Origin: JANYIP01 sp031394045
GTDB taxonomy: Bacteria > Actinomycetota > Actinomycetes > Prado026
Assembly: GCA_031394045.1 (NCBI GenBank)
Contig: JANMWN010000368.1
Coordinates: 1 to 20,578 of the forward strand
Length of the DNA: 20,578 nt
Reading direction: 5' to 3'
Part shown: piece by piece, positions 14,351-20,578 of the stretch
Numbering within the stretch: position 1 is the stretch's first letter
How the letters are laid out: every line of letters starts with the position of its first letter
Translations under genes and position numbers: made by a program
The notes under the pieces: model-generated
The model's database searches: none
What the model saw: only the letters and a program-made list of their open reading frames with translations
Told to the model about the DNA's origin: nothing

Positions 14351-15763
14351 ATGGCGACGACCCGTAAGACGCAGCAGGCCCAGCAGAGTCCAGCGGAACG
14401 GGCAGCGCTGGGCCGGGCTGCGCGGACCAAGGTCCCGAGGTCCTCGCACGCGGTCTTCGAACCTGCGGCCGACCGGCCCGACCCGGTGACCCTGCTCGAG
14501 CAGCAGGCCACGACCAGGGTGCCCGAGCTCGTACCCATCCGCTACGGCCGGATGCTGTCGTCGCCGTTCGCGCACTACCGCGGCGCCGCACGCGTGATGA
14601 CGGCGGACCTCGCGACGACGCCGGTCTCCGGGATCCGGGCCCAGCTCTGCGGCGACGCTCACCTGTCCAACTTCGGGGTGTTCGCGTCGCCGGAGCGCCA
14701 GCTCGTCTTCGACCTCAACGACTTCGACGAGACTTTGCCCGGACCCTGGGAGTGGGACGTCAAGCGGCTGGCTGCCAGCCTCGAGGTCGCCGGCCGTGGC
14801 AACGGCTTCAGCGCGGTCGAGTGCCGGGCTGTCGTCATGGCCGGAGTCGCCGAGTACCGAACCGCGATGGCTGAGTTCGCGGCGATGCGTGACCTCGACG
14901 TCTGGTACGCATTCGTGTCCGTGGACCGGCTGGCGCCTCGGCTCACCCAGGGCAGCGGCCTGACCAGGCGCCGGACCGAGAAGTTCGCGGCCAGGGCCAA
15001 GACCCGGGACCACCTGCAGGCGTTCAGCAAGATGGTCCAGGTGGTCGACGGGCAGGCCCGGTTCGTCAGCGACCCGCCGTTGCTGGTGCCGGTGGAGGAG
15101 CTGCTCCCGGACGCCCCGGCGCACCAGCTCGAGGACCTCGTTCGGGCCGCGCTGAAGAGCTATGCACGGACCCTGAGCACCGAGCGCCGGCACCTGCTGT
15201 CCGGCTACCGCTTCGCCCAGCTCGCCCGCAAGGTCGTGGGCGTGGGCAGCGTGGGTACGCGGGCCTGGGTCGCGCTGATGCTCGGGCGGGACAGTGGCGA
15301 CCCGTTGATCCTGCAGTTCAAGGAGGCCCAGCAGTCGGTGCTCTCGGGGTACGCCCCGCGCAGCACGTTCGAGAACGAGGGCCAGCGGGTCGTCGTTGGC
15401 CAGCGGCTCATGCAGGCGAGCAGCGACATCTTCCTCGGCTGGCAGCGGGTGTCCGCCCTCGACGGCGTCAGCCGGGACTTCTACGTACGCCAGCTGCGCG
15501 ACTGGAAGGGATCGGTCGAGATCGAGCAGATGGCCCCGGCCGCCATGGCGGCGTACGCCCGGCTGTGCGGCTGGACCCTCGCCCGCGCGCACGCCCGGTC
15601 CGGCGACCGGATCGCGATCGCGGCGTACCTCGGCTCCGGTGACGTCTTCGACCGGGCGCTGGCCACCTTCTCGTCCCTGTACGCGGACCAGAACGAGCGC
15701 GACCACGCGGCGCTGGCCGCGGCCGTGCAGGGCGGCCGCATCACGGCGGACGAACGCTGGTAG
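14351..15763 (+). CDS. DUF2252 family protein (kinase-like fold)
   Basis: This 470-aa cytoplasmic protein belongs to the DUF2252 family, whose members resemble aminoglycoside phosphotransferase/protein-kinase-like folds. GDAHLSNFGVF at 101-111 corresponds to the catalytic-loop pattern (D, then N five residues on), and FDLNDFDE at 120-127 resembles the metal-binding Asp motif. LQFKEAQQS and the C-terminal LARAHARSGD are other family-like segments. No substrate is known to me. The first 40 residues are Gln/Ala/Arg-rich and poorly conserved in appearance. The start at 14351 follows GGGAGG. It stands alone after the tRNA; 69 bp separate it from the next gene. Confidence 0.88.
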   Translation: MATTRKTQQAQQSPAERAALGRAARTKVPRSSHAVFEPAADRPDPVTLLEQQATTRVPELVPIRYGRMLSSPFAHYRGAARVMTADLATTPVSGIRAQLCGDAHLSNFGVFASPERQLVFDLNDFDETLPGPWEWDVKRLAASLEVAGRGNGFSAVECRAVVMAGVAEYRTAMAEFAAMRDLDVWYAFVSVDRLAPRLTQGSGLTRRRTEKFAARAKTRDHLQAFSKMVQVVDGQARFVSDPPLLVPVEELLPDAPAHQLEDLVRAALKSYARTLSTERRHLLSGYRFAQLARKVVGVGSVGTRAWVALMLGRDSGDPLILQFKEAQQSVLSGYAPRSTFENEGQRVVVGQRLMQASSDIFLGWQRVSALDGVSRDFYVRQLRDWKGSVEIEQMAPAAMAAYARLCGWTLARAHARSGDRIAIAAYLGSGDVFDRALATFSSLYADQNERDHAALAAAVQGGRITADERW

Positions 15764-15832
15764 ACGCGCGGCCGGGTTATCTTTGTCAGGTACGCCCTGC
15801 TGGTCTACGTGGACGCACCTGAAGGAGTTCTC

Positions 15833-16645
15833 ATGGAAAGCCGGAATCCGGTCCTGAACCGCGAGTTCGGTCAGGCCAACCTCGCGACGTTCCACGACGC
15901 CCCGCCGTCGACGCAGGTCCTGCAGGAGGTGTACGACACCCCCGGTGGATCCGGGGCCGCGCGCACGATGACCCTGGATGACGTCGTCGTCAAGACCGGG
16001 ATCCTGTTCGCGATCCTGCTCGCCGCGTCGTTCGCCGGCTGGCACGCCGTGCAGGCGACGCCGGCCATCGTCTGGGTCGCGATGATCGCCGGTCTCGTGC
16101 TCGGGATCACGATCTCGGTCAAGCGCACCACCAACCCGCCGCTGATCATGCTGTACGCGGCGGTGCAGGGCTTCTTCCTCGGCGGGATCAGCTGGTACTA
16201 CCAGGAGTACGTCAACTTCGCCTCGCAGGAGCCGGCCAACATCGTCCTGCAGGCCGTGATCGGTACGTTCGTGGCCTTCGGTGTGATGCTGCTGCTCTAC
16301 AAGACCGGGCGCCTGCGGGCCACGCCGCGGTTCCAGAAGATGATGATGGTCGCGCTGGTCTCGTACGCCGGCATCGCGCTGGTCAGCTTCATCTCGGCGC
16401 TGTTCCACGTCGGCGGCGGCTGGGGCTTCTACGGTGTCGGCGGGCTCGGGCTGCTGCTGTGCGCCGCGGGCGTCGCGCTGGCCGCGTTCACCCTCGTGCT
16501 CGACTTCGACGCGATCGAGAAGGGCATCGCGGCCGGGCTGCCCGAGAAGGAGTCCTGGCGCGCGTCGTTCGGCCTGATGGTCACGCTGATCTGGCTCTAC
16601 CTCGAGCTGCTGCGCCTGCTCGCGATCCTGCAGGGCCGCAACTAG
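15833..16645 (+). CDS. Bax inhibitor-1/YccA family membrane protein
   Basis: This 270-aa integral membrane protein is of the Bax inhibitor-1/YccA family. About seven hydrophobic segments are visible: roughly 53-70, 77-95, 103-122, 135-155, 170-190, 198-223 and 246-265. The family-typical acidic turn VLDFDAIEKGI at 222-232 precedes the last helix; related proteins use aspartates for pH-sensitive calcium leak, but that activity here is inference. A 50-residue soluble N-terminus starts MESRNPVLNREF, typical of actinobacterial members. GAAGGAG at 15821-15827 fixes the ATG at 15833. TTATCT at 15777-15782 is a weak -10 candidate. It is convergent with the DUF4287 gene across a 14-bp repeat array. 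Confidence 0.93.
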   Translation: MESRNPVLNREFGQANLATFHDAPPSTQVLQEVYDTPGGSGAARTMTLDDVVVKTGILFAILLAASFAGWHAVQATPAIVWVAMIAGLVLGITISVKRTTNPPLIMLYAAVQGFFLGGISWYYQEYVNFASQEPANIVLQAVIGTFVAFGVMLLLYKTGRLRATPRFQKMMMVALVSYAGIALVSFISALFHVGGGWGFYGVGGLGLLLCAAGVALAAFTLVLDFDAIEKGIAAGLPEKESWRASFGLMVTLIWLYLELLRLLAILQGRN

Positions 16646-16656
16646 CCGACGGCCCG

Positions 16657-16720
16657 CTGACCCTGGCTGGCTGACCTTGGCTGGCTGACCTTGGCTGGCT
16701 GACCTTGGCTAGCTGACCCT
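16657..16720. repeat. 14-bp tandem repeat array between convergent genes
   Basis: Four full units, 16657-16670, 16671-16684, 16685-16698 and 16699-16712, have consensus CTGACCTTGGCTGG, followed by a partial fifth unit (CTGACCCT) at 16713-16720. Units two and three are identical. Units one and four differ by one base each. The G-to-A change in unit four makes CTAG, which is the stop codon (TAG on the minus strand) of the DUF4287 gene. Confidence 0.97.
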
Positions 16721-16939
16721 GCGGGCGGCCCGCGCCATGTCGAACTCATGCGCCACCGCGGTGGCGTACCCGAGCGGGAGCTCGTGCTCGTCCTGGAGCC
16801 AGTGCACCCGCTCGTCGAGCCGGGTGAAGGCAGGGCCGTCCTGCACGATCTGCAACCACTCCTTGACGTCTTTGCCACTGCTGGACGCCACTCGCGCGAG
16901 CAAGGCAGCGTGCGTCTGTTCCGAGTGGTGCAGGCTCAT
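16709..16939 (-). CDS. DUF4287-like small protein
   Basis: This 76-aa protein resembles the DUF4287 domain: an N-terminal helix with TGKDV-like SSSGKDVKEWLQIVQ (19-33), then a second helical half DERVHWLQDEHELPLGYATAVAHEF (42-66) that fits the family pattern of a WL..E..LG...A.A..H core. Its function is unknown. There is no signal or membrane segment. The start at 16939 is set by GGAGG four bases upstream; the frame extends further but lacks a site. The stop lies inside the 14-bp repeat array, so the last residues (ARRVS) are encoded at the array edge. A promoter is visible upstream. Confidence 0.82.
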   Translation of the reverse strand: MSLHHSEQTHAALLARVASSSGKDVKEWLQIVQDGPAFTRLDERVHWLQDEHELPLGYATAVAHEFDMARAARRVS

Positions 16940-16976
16940 GGGGCCTCCAGGGGTGCGAACGGGCATCCGTGCGAGC

Positions 16977-17006
16977 ACCATAGCCCGGTGGACACGGTTC
17001 CGTCAG
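16977..17006 (-). promoter_or_regulatory. Promoter of the DUF4287 gene
   Basis: On the minus strand, CTGACG (17006-17001) and TATGGT (16982-16977) are separated by 18 bases. This is the best -35/-10 pair in the window. Transcription would start near 16970, leaving a leader of about 30 nt with GGAGG. The -35 lies inside the first codons of the divergent 134-aa gene. Confidence 0.5.
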
Positions 17007-17392
17007 GTACGAAGGAGCTTGCGGGCTCGGTCCGCCGGGTGGCGGACCGGCTGCGCTCGCTGTCCGACATCCGCCTGGCCAGGCCCGTCACGCTCGCAGC
17101 GCAATCGGCCCAGCCCCCGCCGGAGCCGAGCCGGGCCGACGCCGCCCATGCCCTGGCCCAGCTCATGGCCGACCGCGCGGCCCAGCTCGACGGCGTACCG
17201 GCTCGTACGGTGCCCCGGCTGCACGACCTGGCCGTTGGAGACCAGGTCGCCGTCACGGGCGGCGACCTGGTGAGCGCGGTGACGGCGGCGCTGGCGGCGC
17301 TGACAGCCGGCACCGGAACCGCAGCCGCGCGAACGCTCGAGGTGCTGCGCGAGACCACCGCCGCCTGCCAGGACCTGCTTGCGACCCTCTAG
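16988..17392 (+). CDS. Hypothetical protein, 134 aa, helix-rich
   Basis: I do not recognise this protein. Codon use matches its neighbours and the frame is open from GTG 16988 to TAG 17392. The sequence is Ala/Leu-rich with heptad-like stretches (ELAGSVRRVADRLRSL; DAAHALAQLMADRAAQL; LVSAVTAALAALTAG; EVLRETTAACQDLLATL). A Pro-rich break, QPPPEPS, lies around 41-47. It is probably an all-helical cytoplasmic protein. It is divergent from DUF4287, with 48 bp between start codons, so the two may share control. No ribosome-binding site precedes the GTG, so the transcript may be leaderless or the start wrong. The stop lies in a 14-bp palindrome. Confidence 0.65.
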   Translation: MDTVPSGTKELAGSVRRVADRLRSLSDIRLARPVTLAAQSAQPPPEPSRADAAHALAQLMADRAAQLDGVPARTVPRLHDLAVGDQVAVTGGDLVSAVTAALAALTAGTGTAAARTLEVLRETTAACQDLLATL

Positions 17393-17400
17393 ATCTAGAG
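17387..17400. other. Perfect 14-bp palindrome between convergent genes
   Basis: CTCTAGATCTAGAG reads the same on both strands. It has no spacer and overlaps the TAG stop of the 134-aa gene. It contains two CTAG words, which are scarce in GC-rich actinobacterial DNA. It could be a protein-binding site or a transcription-end feature. Confidence 0.9.
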
Positions 17401-17417
17401 TCGGCCGCCTGGCGGGA

Positions 17418-18248
17418 TCAGTCGCAGTCCGCGGTCTCGTGCCCGACCGCCACGCGTACGGCAGGCAGCAGCGTCTCGGCGAGGCGCCGGTAGCCCAGTG
17501 ACGACGGGTGGAACCGGTCCTCGCTGAAGTACTCACCGGGCTTGGCCGCGAACTCGGGGCCGAGCAGCGAGGCCAGCGACACCGGATACCCGCCCGCCTC
17601 CTCGGCGACCAGCGCCTGAGCGGCGGCGAGCGTGCGCGAGAGCCGCCGGCCGATGGCGCGCAGCGGGTTCGGCAGCGGCTCGACGGTGCCGAGGTCGGGG
17701 CAGCATCCGACCACCACGGTGCACCCTGCCCCCACCAGCCCGGCGACGATCGCCCGCAGCTGGCGTACGGACGTCTGCGGGCGGACCCGGTGGGTGACGT
17801 CGTTGGCGCCGATCATGATGACGGCAAGGTTGGGGCCGGACCCGTCGAAGGCGGTCGCCGCCGCCTCGACCTGCGCGGCTACGTGCGAGGTCTGGGCACC
17901 GACCACCGCCAGGTTGACCAGGTCGACGGCCCGGCCGGAGCTGTCCGCCAACCCCTGCGCCACCACGACCGCCACCGTGTCCTGCGGTGCGTCGGCGCCG
18001 AGACCGGCCGCCCCGGAGTCGCCCAGCATCACCATCCGGTACGGACCCGCGCCCGGCGGGGCGGAGACGGACCCCTCGCACGGGGAGTACCGGCCGTCGA
18101 CCTCGAACGGCACGCCCCTGGGCTCGCCGACGCGGTGGCGGGCCAGCAGGGTCTGGGCCCAGAGCACGCCGAAGGCGCCCCCACCACCGCCGACGGCGCC
18201 GACCGCCGCGGTGGCGGCGATCCGGCGCGCCCTGCTGGCGCGGCTCAT
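17418..18248 (-). CDS. Membrane-anchored SGNH/GDSL hydrolase
   Basis: This 276-aa protein has an N-terminal hydrophobic segment (about 10-33, following basic MSRASRARR), which suggests export or a membrane anchor. The hydrolase domain shows block I as MLGDSGAAGLG with nucleophile Ser78, block III as IGAND at 146-150, and block V as SEDRFHPSSLGY with Asp244 and His247. This is an esterase or lipase-like fold acting outside the membrane; the substrate is unknown. M. tuberculosis Rv1075c, a GDSL-type protein, also lies close to cbs (Rv1077), so the neighbourhood is conserved. GAGGGGGG precedes the ATG. It begins 9 nt after the MBL stop, so the two form an operon. Confidence 0.92.
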   Translation of the reverse strand: MSRASRARRIAATAAVGAVGGGGGAFGVLWAQTLLARHRVGEPRGVPFEVDGRYSPCEGSVSAPPGAGPYRMVMLGDSGAAGLGADAPQDTVAVVVAQGLADSSGRAVDLVNLAVVGAQTSHVAAQVEAAATAFDGSGPNLAVIMIGANDVTHRVRPQTSVRQLRAIVAGLVGAGCTVVVGCCPDLGTVEPLPNPLRAIGRRLSRTLAAAQALVAEEAGGYPVSLASLLGPEFAAKPGEYFSEDRFHPSSLGYRRLAETLLPAVRVAVGHETADCD

Positions 18249-18257
18249 CGGCCCCCC

Positions 18258-18779
18258 TCAGAACCCGGCACGGAACCTCCGTGGCTGGCGCAGGAAGGAC
18301 CGGACCGCCGCGCGGGCACCGTCGTGGATCGAAGGTCCGTGCGTGAACGCGGTCACCCGGGTCCGGATGTTCCAGATCGCGTCCACGGTGATGAGCAGCT
18401 TGGTGGGCTCGTGCAGCAGGGAGACGTGCCCTGGGCTGTGGCCTGGGGTGTGGATCACGCGCAGCCCGCCCGCGATGTCGAGGACCTCGGCGTCGTCCGC
18501 GTGGATCGCCACGTCGGCGCCGGTCGTGGTGCTGAGCTTGGCGACCCCACCGGCATGGTCGCTGTGCGCATGCGTGAGCAGGATCCGGGTGACGTCGCTG
18601 GGAGCCGAGCCGAGCGTGGCCAACGCCGCGAGGATCCGAGGGGACGAGCCGGGGATCCCCGCGTCCACGAGGGTCACCTGGCCGTCGTCGTCGCGGAAGG
18701 CATAGCTGTTGACCAGGTCCATCGGGGCGGTCGGGATGCGCCAGACCCCTTCCGCCACCGGTGCTGCGACGGTGCTCAT
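18258..18779 (-). CDS. MBL-fold metallo-hydrolase, shortened
   Basis: This 173-aa protein has the metallo-beta-lactamase fold: THAHSDHAGG at 69-78 (His70, His72, Asp74, His75), TPGHSPGHVSL at 111-121 (His114), Asp133 in ITVDAIWN, and a C-terminal His147 in AFTHGP. The metal ligands therefore appear complete. Family members of this type usually have about 25-30 residues between the DAIWN segment and FTHG, where here only nine or so occur. This looks like an in-frame internal deletion of a helix; family knowledge is from memory, not an alignment. GGGAGGTGA sits before the ATG. It is the first gene of the MBL-SGNH operon and divergent from cbs. Confidence 0.9.
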   Translation of the reverse strand: MSTVAAPVAEGVWRIPTAPMDLVNSYAFRDDDGQVTLVDAGIPGSSPRILAALATLGSAPSDVTRILLTHAHSDHAGGVAKLSTTTGADVAIHADDAEVLDIAGGLRVIHTPGHSPGHVSLLHEPTKLLITVDAIWNIRTRVTAFTHGPSIHDGARAAVRSFLRQPRRFRAGF

Positions 18780-18822
18780 CGGCTCACCTCCCGTGCCTCT
18801 GCGATTTGCGCGGTCCCTTCCG

Positions 18823-18842
18823 ACTGTAGCCGCGCCTACAGT
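18823..18842. promoter_or_regulatory. Hyphenated dyad with a -10 box on each strand
   Basis: ACTGTAG (18823-18829) and CTACAGT (18836-18842) are perfect inverted copies separated by six bases. Each arm contains TACAGT read outward, on the plus strand toward cbs and on the minus strand toward the MBL gene. The plus TACAGT ends seven bases before the cbs GTG (18850). The minus one lies 43 bases before the MBL ATG. A dimeric regulator bound here would cover both -10 boxes. No -35 is clear on either side. Confidence 0.55.
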
Positions 18843-18849
18843 GGTCGCC

Positions 18850-20235
18850 GTGCGCGTCTATGACTCAGTGGTCGATCTTGTCGGAAACACCCCGCTCGTA
18901 CGCCTGCGGGCGGTGACTCGCGGGGCGGACGGCGCGCCCGACATCGCCGCCACCGTGCTGGTCAAGGTGGAGTACCTCAACCCGGGCGGCTCGGTCAAGG
19001 ACCGCATCGCGCTTGCGATGGTCGAGGCCGCCGAGCGGGAGGGCGTGCTGAAGCCAGGCGGGACGATCGTCGAACCCACGTCCGGCAACACCGGGGTCGG
19101 GCTGGCGCTGGTGGCCCAGCAGCGGGGCTACTCCTGCATCTTCGTCTGCCCGGACAAGGTCTCTGGCGACAAGATCAACGTGCTCCGCGCGTACGGCGCC
19201 CAGGTGGTCGTCTGCCCGACCGCGGTCCCGCCGGAGCACCCCGACTCGTACTACAACGTGTCCGACCGGCTGGCGCGCGAGACGCCTGGGGGCTGGAAGC
19301 CGAACCAGTACGCCAACCCCGCGAACCCGCGCTCGCACTACGAGACGACCGGTCCGGAGATCTGGGCCGACACCGACGGCACCGTCACCTGCTTCGTGGC
19401 CGGCGTGGGCACCGGGGGCACCATCAGCGGGTCCGGTCGCTACCTCAAGGAGATGTCCGGCGGGAGCGTACGCGTGGTGGGGGCCGACCCCGAGGGTTCG
19501 GTCTACTCCGGCGGCACCGGCCGTCCCTACCTCGTCGAGGGTGTCGGCGAGGACTTCTGGCCGTCGACGTACGACCGCGACGTGTGCGACGAGATCGTCG
19601 CCGTCTCGGACAGCGACTCCTTCGAGATGACCCGCCGCCTGGCCCGCGAGGAAGGCCTGCTCGTGGGCGGATCCTGCGGCATGGCCGTCGTCGCGGGGCT
19701 GCGGGTGGCCGCGCGGCTCGGACCGGACGACGTCGTCGTCGTCCTGCTGCCCGACTCCGGCCGCGGCTACCTGTCCAAGGTGTTCAGCGACGAGTGGCTT
19801 GCGTCGTACGGCTTCCTGTCCGCCGATGTCGGGCAGACCGTGGGGGACGTCCTACGGGGCAAGGCGGGCGTGCTCCCGCCACTGGTGCACACCCACCCGA
19901 ACGAGACGCTCGCCGAGGCGATCCACATCTTGCGCGAGTACGGCGTCTCGCAGATCCCCGTTGTCCGTGCCGAACCGCCGGTGATGGCCGCCGAGGTCGC
20001 CGGTTCGGTCGTCGAGCGGGACCTGATGGAGGCGCTGTTCTCCGGCCGGGCCAGGCTCGCGGACCGGGTCGAGTCGCACATGTCCGAGGCGCTCCCGGGT
20101 CTCGGCGCCGGCGAGCCGGTCGAGCGGGCGGTCGCGGCCCTTGAGCGGTCGGACGCCCTGCTCGTGCTCGACGACGGCAAGCCGGTCGGGGTCCTCACCC
20201 GGCAGGACCTGCTCGGGTTCCTCGCCACGCGCTGA
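18850..20235 (+). CDS. cbs: Cystathionine beta-synthase
   Basis: This is a 461-aa PLP enzyme that condenses homocysteine with serine to cystathionine in reverse transsulfuration. The PLP lysine is Lys50 in NPGGSVKDR. The substrate loop is TSGNTG at 77-82. The PLP phosphate loop is GTGGTISG at 187-194. PDSGRGYLSKVFSDEW at 301-316 is typical of the catalytic domain's end. Two C-terminal CBS (Bateman) motifs follow, about 345-400 and 410-461. Length agrees with Rv1077. No heme-binding N-terminal extension is present. GTG 18850 is preferred because it gives the family-like MRVYDSVVDLVGNTPLVRL; no ribosome-binding site precedes it, consistent with a leaderless transcript. A cysteine synthase activity cannot be excluded, but the CBS motifs favour this call. 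Confidence 0.95.
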   Translation: MRVYDSVVDLVGNTPLVRLRAVTRGADGAPDIAATVLVKVEYLNPGGSVKDRIALAMVEAAEREGVLKPGGTIVEPTSGNTGVGLALVAQQRGYSCIFVCPDKVSGDKINVLRAYGAQVVVCPTAVPPEHPDSYYNVSDRLARETPGGWKPNQYANPANPRSHYETTGPEIWADTDGTVTCFVAGVGTGGTISGSGRYLKEMSGGSVRVVGADPEGSVYSGGTGRPYLVEGVGEDFWPSTYDRDVCDEIVAVSDSDSFEMTRRLAREEGLLVGGSCGMAVVAGLRVAARLGPDDVVVVLLPDSGRGYLSKVFSDEWLASYGFLSADVGQTVGDVLRGKAGVLPPLVHTHPNETLAEAIHILREYGVSQIPVVRAEPPVMAAEVAGSVVERDLMEALFSGRARLADRVESHMSEALPGLGAGEPVERAVAALERSDALLVLDDGKPVGVLTRQDLLGFLATR

Positions 20236-20245
20236 CCTGAACCTC

Positions 20246-20260
20246 AACCCCTCGCGGGTT
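20246..20260 (+). terminator. Weak stem-loop after cbs
   Basis: AACCC (20246-20250) pairs with GGGTT (20256-20260) around a five-base loop and is followed by TGT. The stem is short, so this is a weak terminator candidate. A second 5-bp hairpin (20282-20286 with 20292-20296) lies just before the next gene's ribosome-binding site. Confidence 0.3.
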
Positions 20261-20308
20261 TGTGCCGATGCCGCACCTAGGCGGAGGACAACTCCGAGGA
20301 GGGGCGCC

Positions 20309-20578
20309 TTGAGGAGCACGAGGGTTCCAGCGCTGATCGCTGGGGTGAGCCTGATCAGCGCAGCGATCGCCATGGGCGTGATCGGCTCGCGCAGCGCACA
20401 AGCACGCGCGGACGCTGCCGACACCCAGCTCAACGTGGCGGCCCGCCAGGTGGCGACCTCGCTGACCCAGACCTTCGAGCGCGTACGCACGATCGACCTC
20501 ATGCTGGCGCACCAGCCCTCCTTCGCCAACTACGCGGCCGACCCGCGAGCGACCGTCGTTAAGCGAGTGCCCGGCAAC
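20309..20578 (+). CDS. N-terminus of a membrane-anchored sensor protein (partial)
   Basis: The frame is open from TTG 20309 to the end of the window (90 codons, truncated). GAGGAGG at about 20296-20302 supports this start. Residues about 6-27 (VPALIAGVSLISAAIAMGVI) form one transmembrane helix with a short basic cytoplasmic start. An extracytoplasmic helical region, ARADAADTQLNVAARQV, continues with FERVRTIDLMLAHQPSFANYAADP, which resembles the sensor regions of actinobacterial diguanylate cyclases or histidine kinases. The output domain lies outside the window, so the class is a guess. It is 73 bp after cbs and probably a separate unit. Confidence 0.7.
   Translation, partial: MRSTRVPALIAGVSLISAAIAMGVIGSRSAQARADAADTQLNVAARQVATSLTQTFERVRTIDLMLAHQPSFANYAADPRATVVKRVPGN

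Noticed and set aside
14321..16408. Long minus-strand open frame opposite DUF2252 and the YccA-like gene
   Set aside because: Same shadow effect; the forward genes have clear family motifs and ribosome-binding sites.
16657..16720. Possible CRISPR array
   Set aside because: The units are 14 bp and directly abutting with no spacers, and no cas genes are nearby.

Overview
This is a very GC-rich actinobacterial chromosomal segment. The gene content, GTG/TTG starts and the abundant word CGTAC fit the order Propionibacteriales, probably a Nocardioides-like organism; that placement is an inference from sequence style and gene order. The block mfd, lipoprotein, mazG, eno, ftsB-like gene, DUF501 and ppx follows the same order as Mycobacterium tuberculosis Rv1020 to Rv1026, so this is conserved core chromosome rather than a mobile island. 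I see no IS element, prophage, CRISPR array or origin.

Layout. 1-196: leader with a 21-bp stem-loop, probably the 3' end of an unseen upstream gene, followed by the mfd leader. 197-5174: mfd, a SurA-N-type lipoprotein and mazG in one tight operon (DNA repair at stalled RNA polymerase, envelope, nucleotide pool cleaning). 5230-6885: a DUF885 HExxxGH protein. 6957-7634 (minus): a small secreted Ig-like repeat protein, convergent with DUF885 and divergent from eno, with a long, potentially structured leader. 7902-14065: one long forward run of eno, ftsB/divIC-like, DUF501, ppx/gppA, dienelactone hydrolase, family 5 uracil-DNA glycosylase and type II NADH dehydrogenase, with stop/start overlaps at two junctions. 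14065-14234: a long stem-loop and a tRNA with a UAA anticodon but a short variable arm. 14351-16645: DUF2252 and a Bax inhibitor-1/YccA membrane protein. 16709-17392: a divergent pair, DUF4287 (minus) and an unrecognised 134-aa protein (plus). 17418-18779 (minus): an MBL-fold hydrolase followed by a membrane-anchored SGNH hydrolase. 18850-20235: cystathionine beta-synthase, divergent from the MBL gene across a perfect hyphenated dyad. 20309-end: the N-terminus of a membrane sensor protein that runs off the window.

The genes are mostly housekeeping: transcription-coupled repair, NTP sanitation and uracil excision; glycolysis and respiratory NADH oxidation; septum formation; polyphosphate/(p)ppGpp-type phosphatase; and sulfur amino acid metabolism.

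The non-routine signals are in the gaps: the class I-shaped tRNA(UAA) and its long, re-pairable leader; the folded leader of the Ig-like gene; the divergent dyad that carries TACAGT on both strands; and a recurring pattern of short tandem duplications (11 to 20 bp, three of them exactly 14 bp) on start or stop codons. I found no clear multi-gene defence or mobile system. Three junctions look like leaderless transcription starts. No gene-free stretch exceeds 300 bases; the longest, 7635-7901, is described below.
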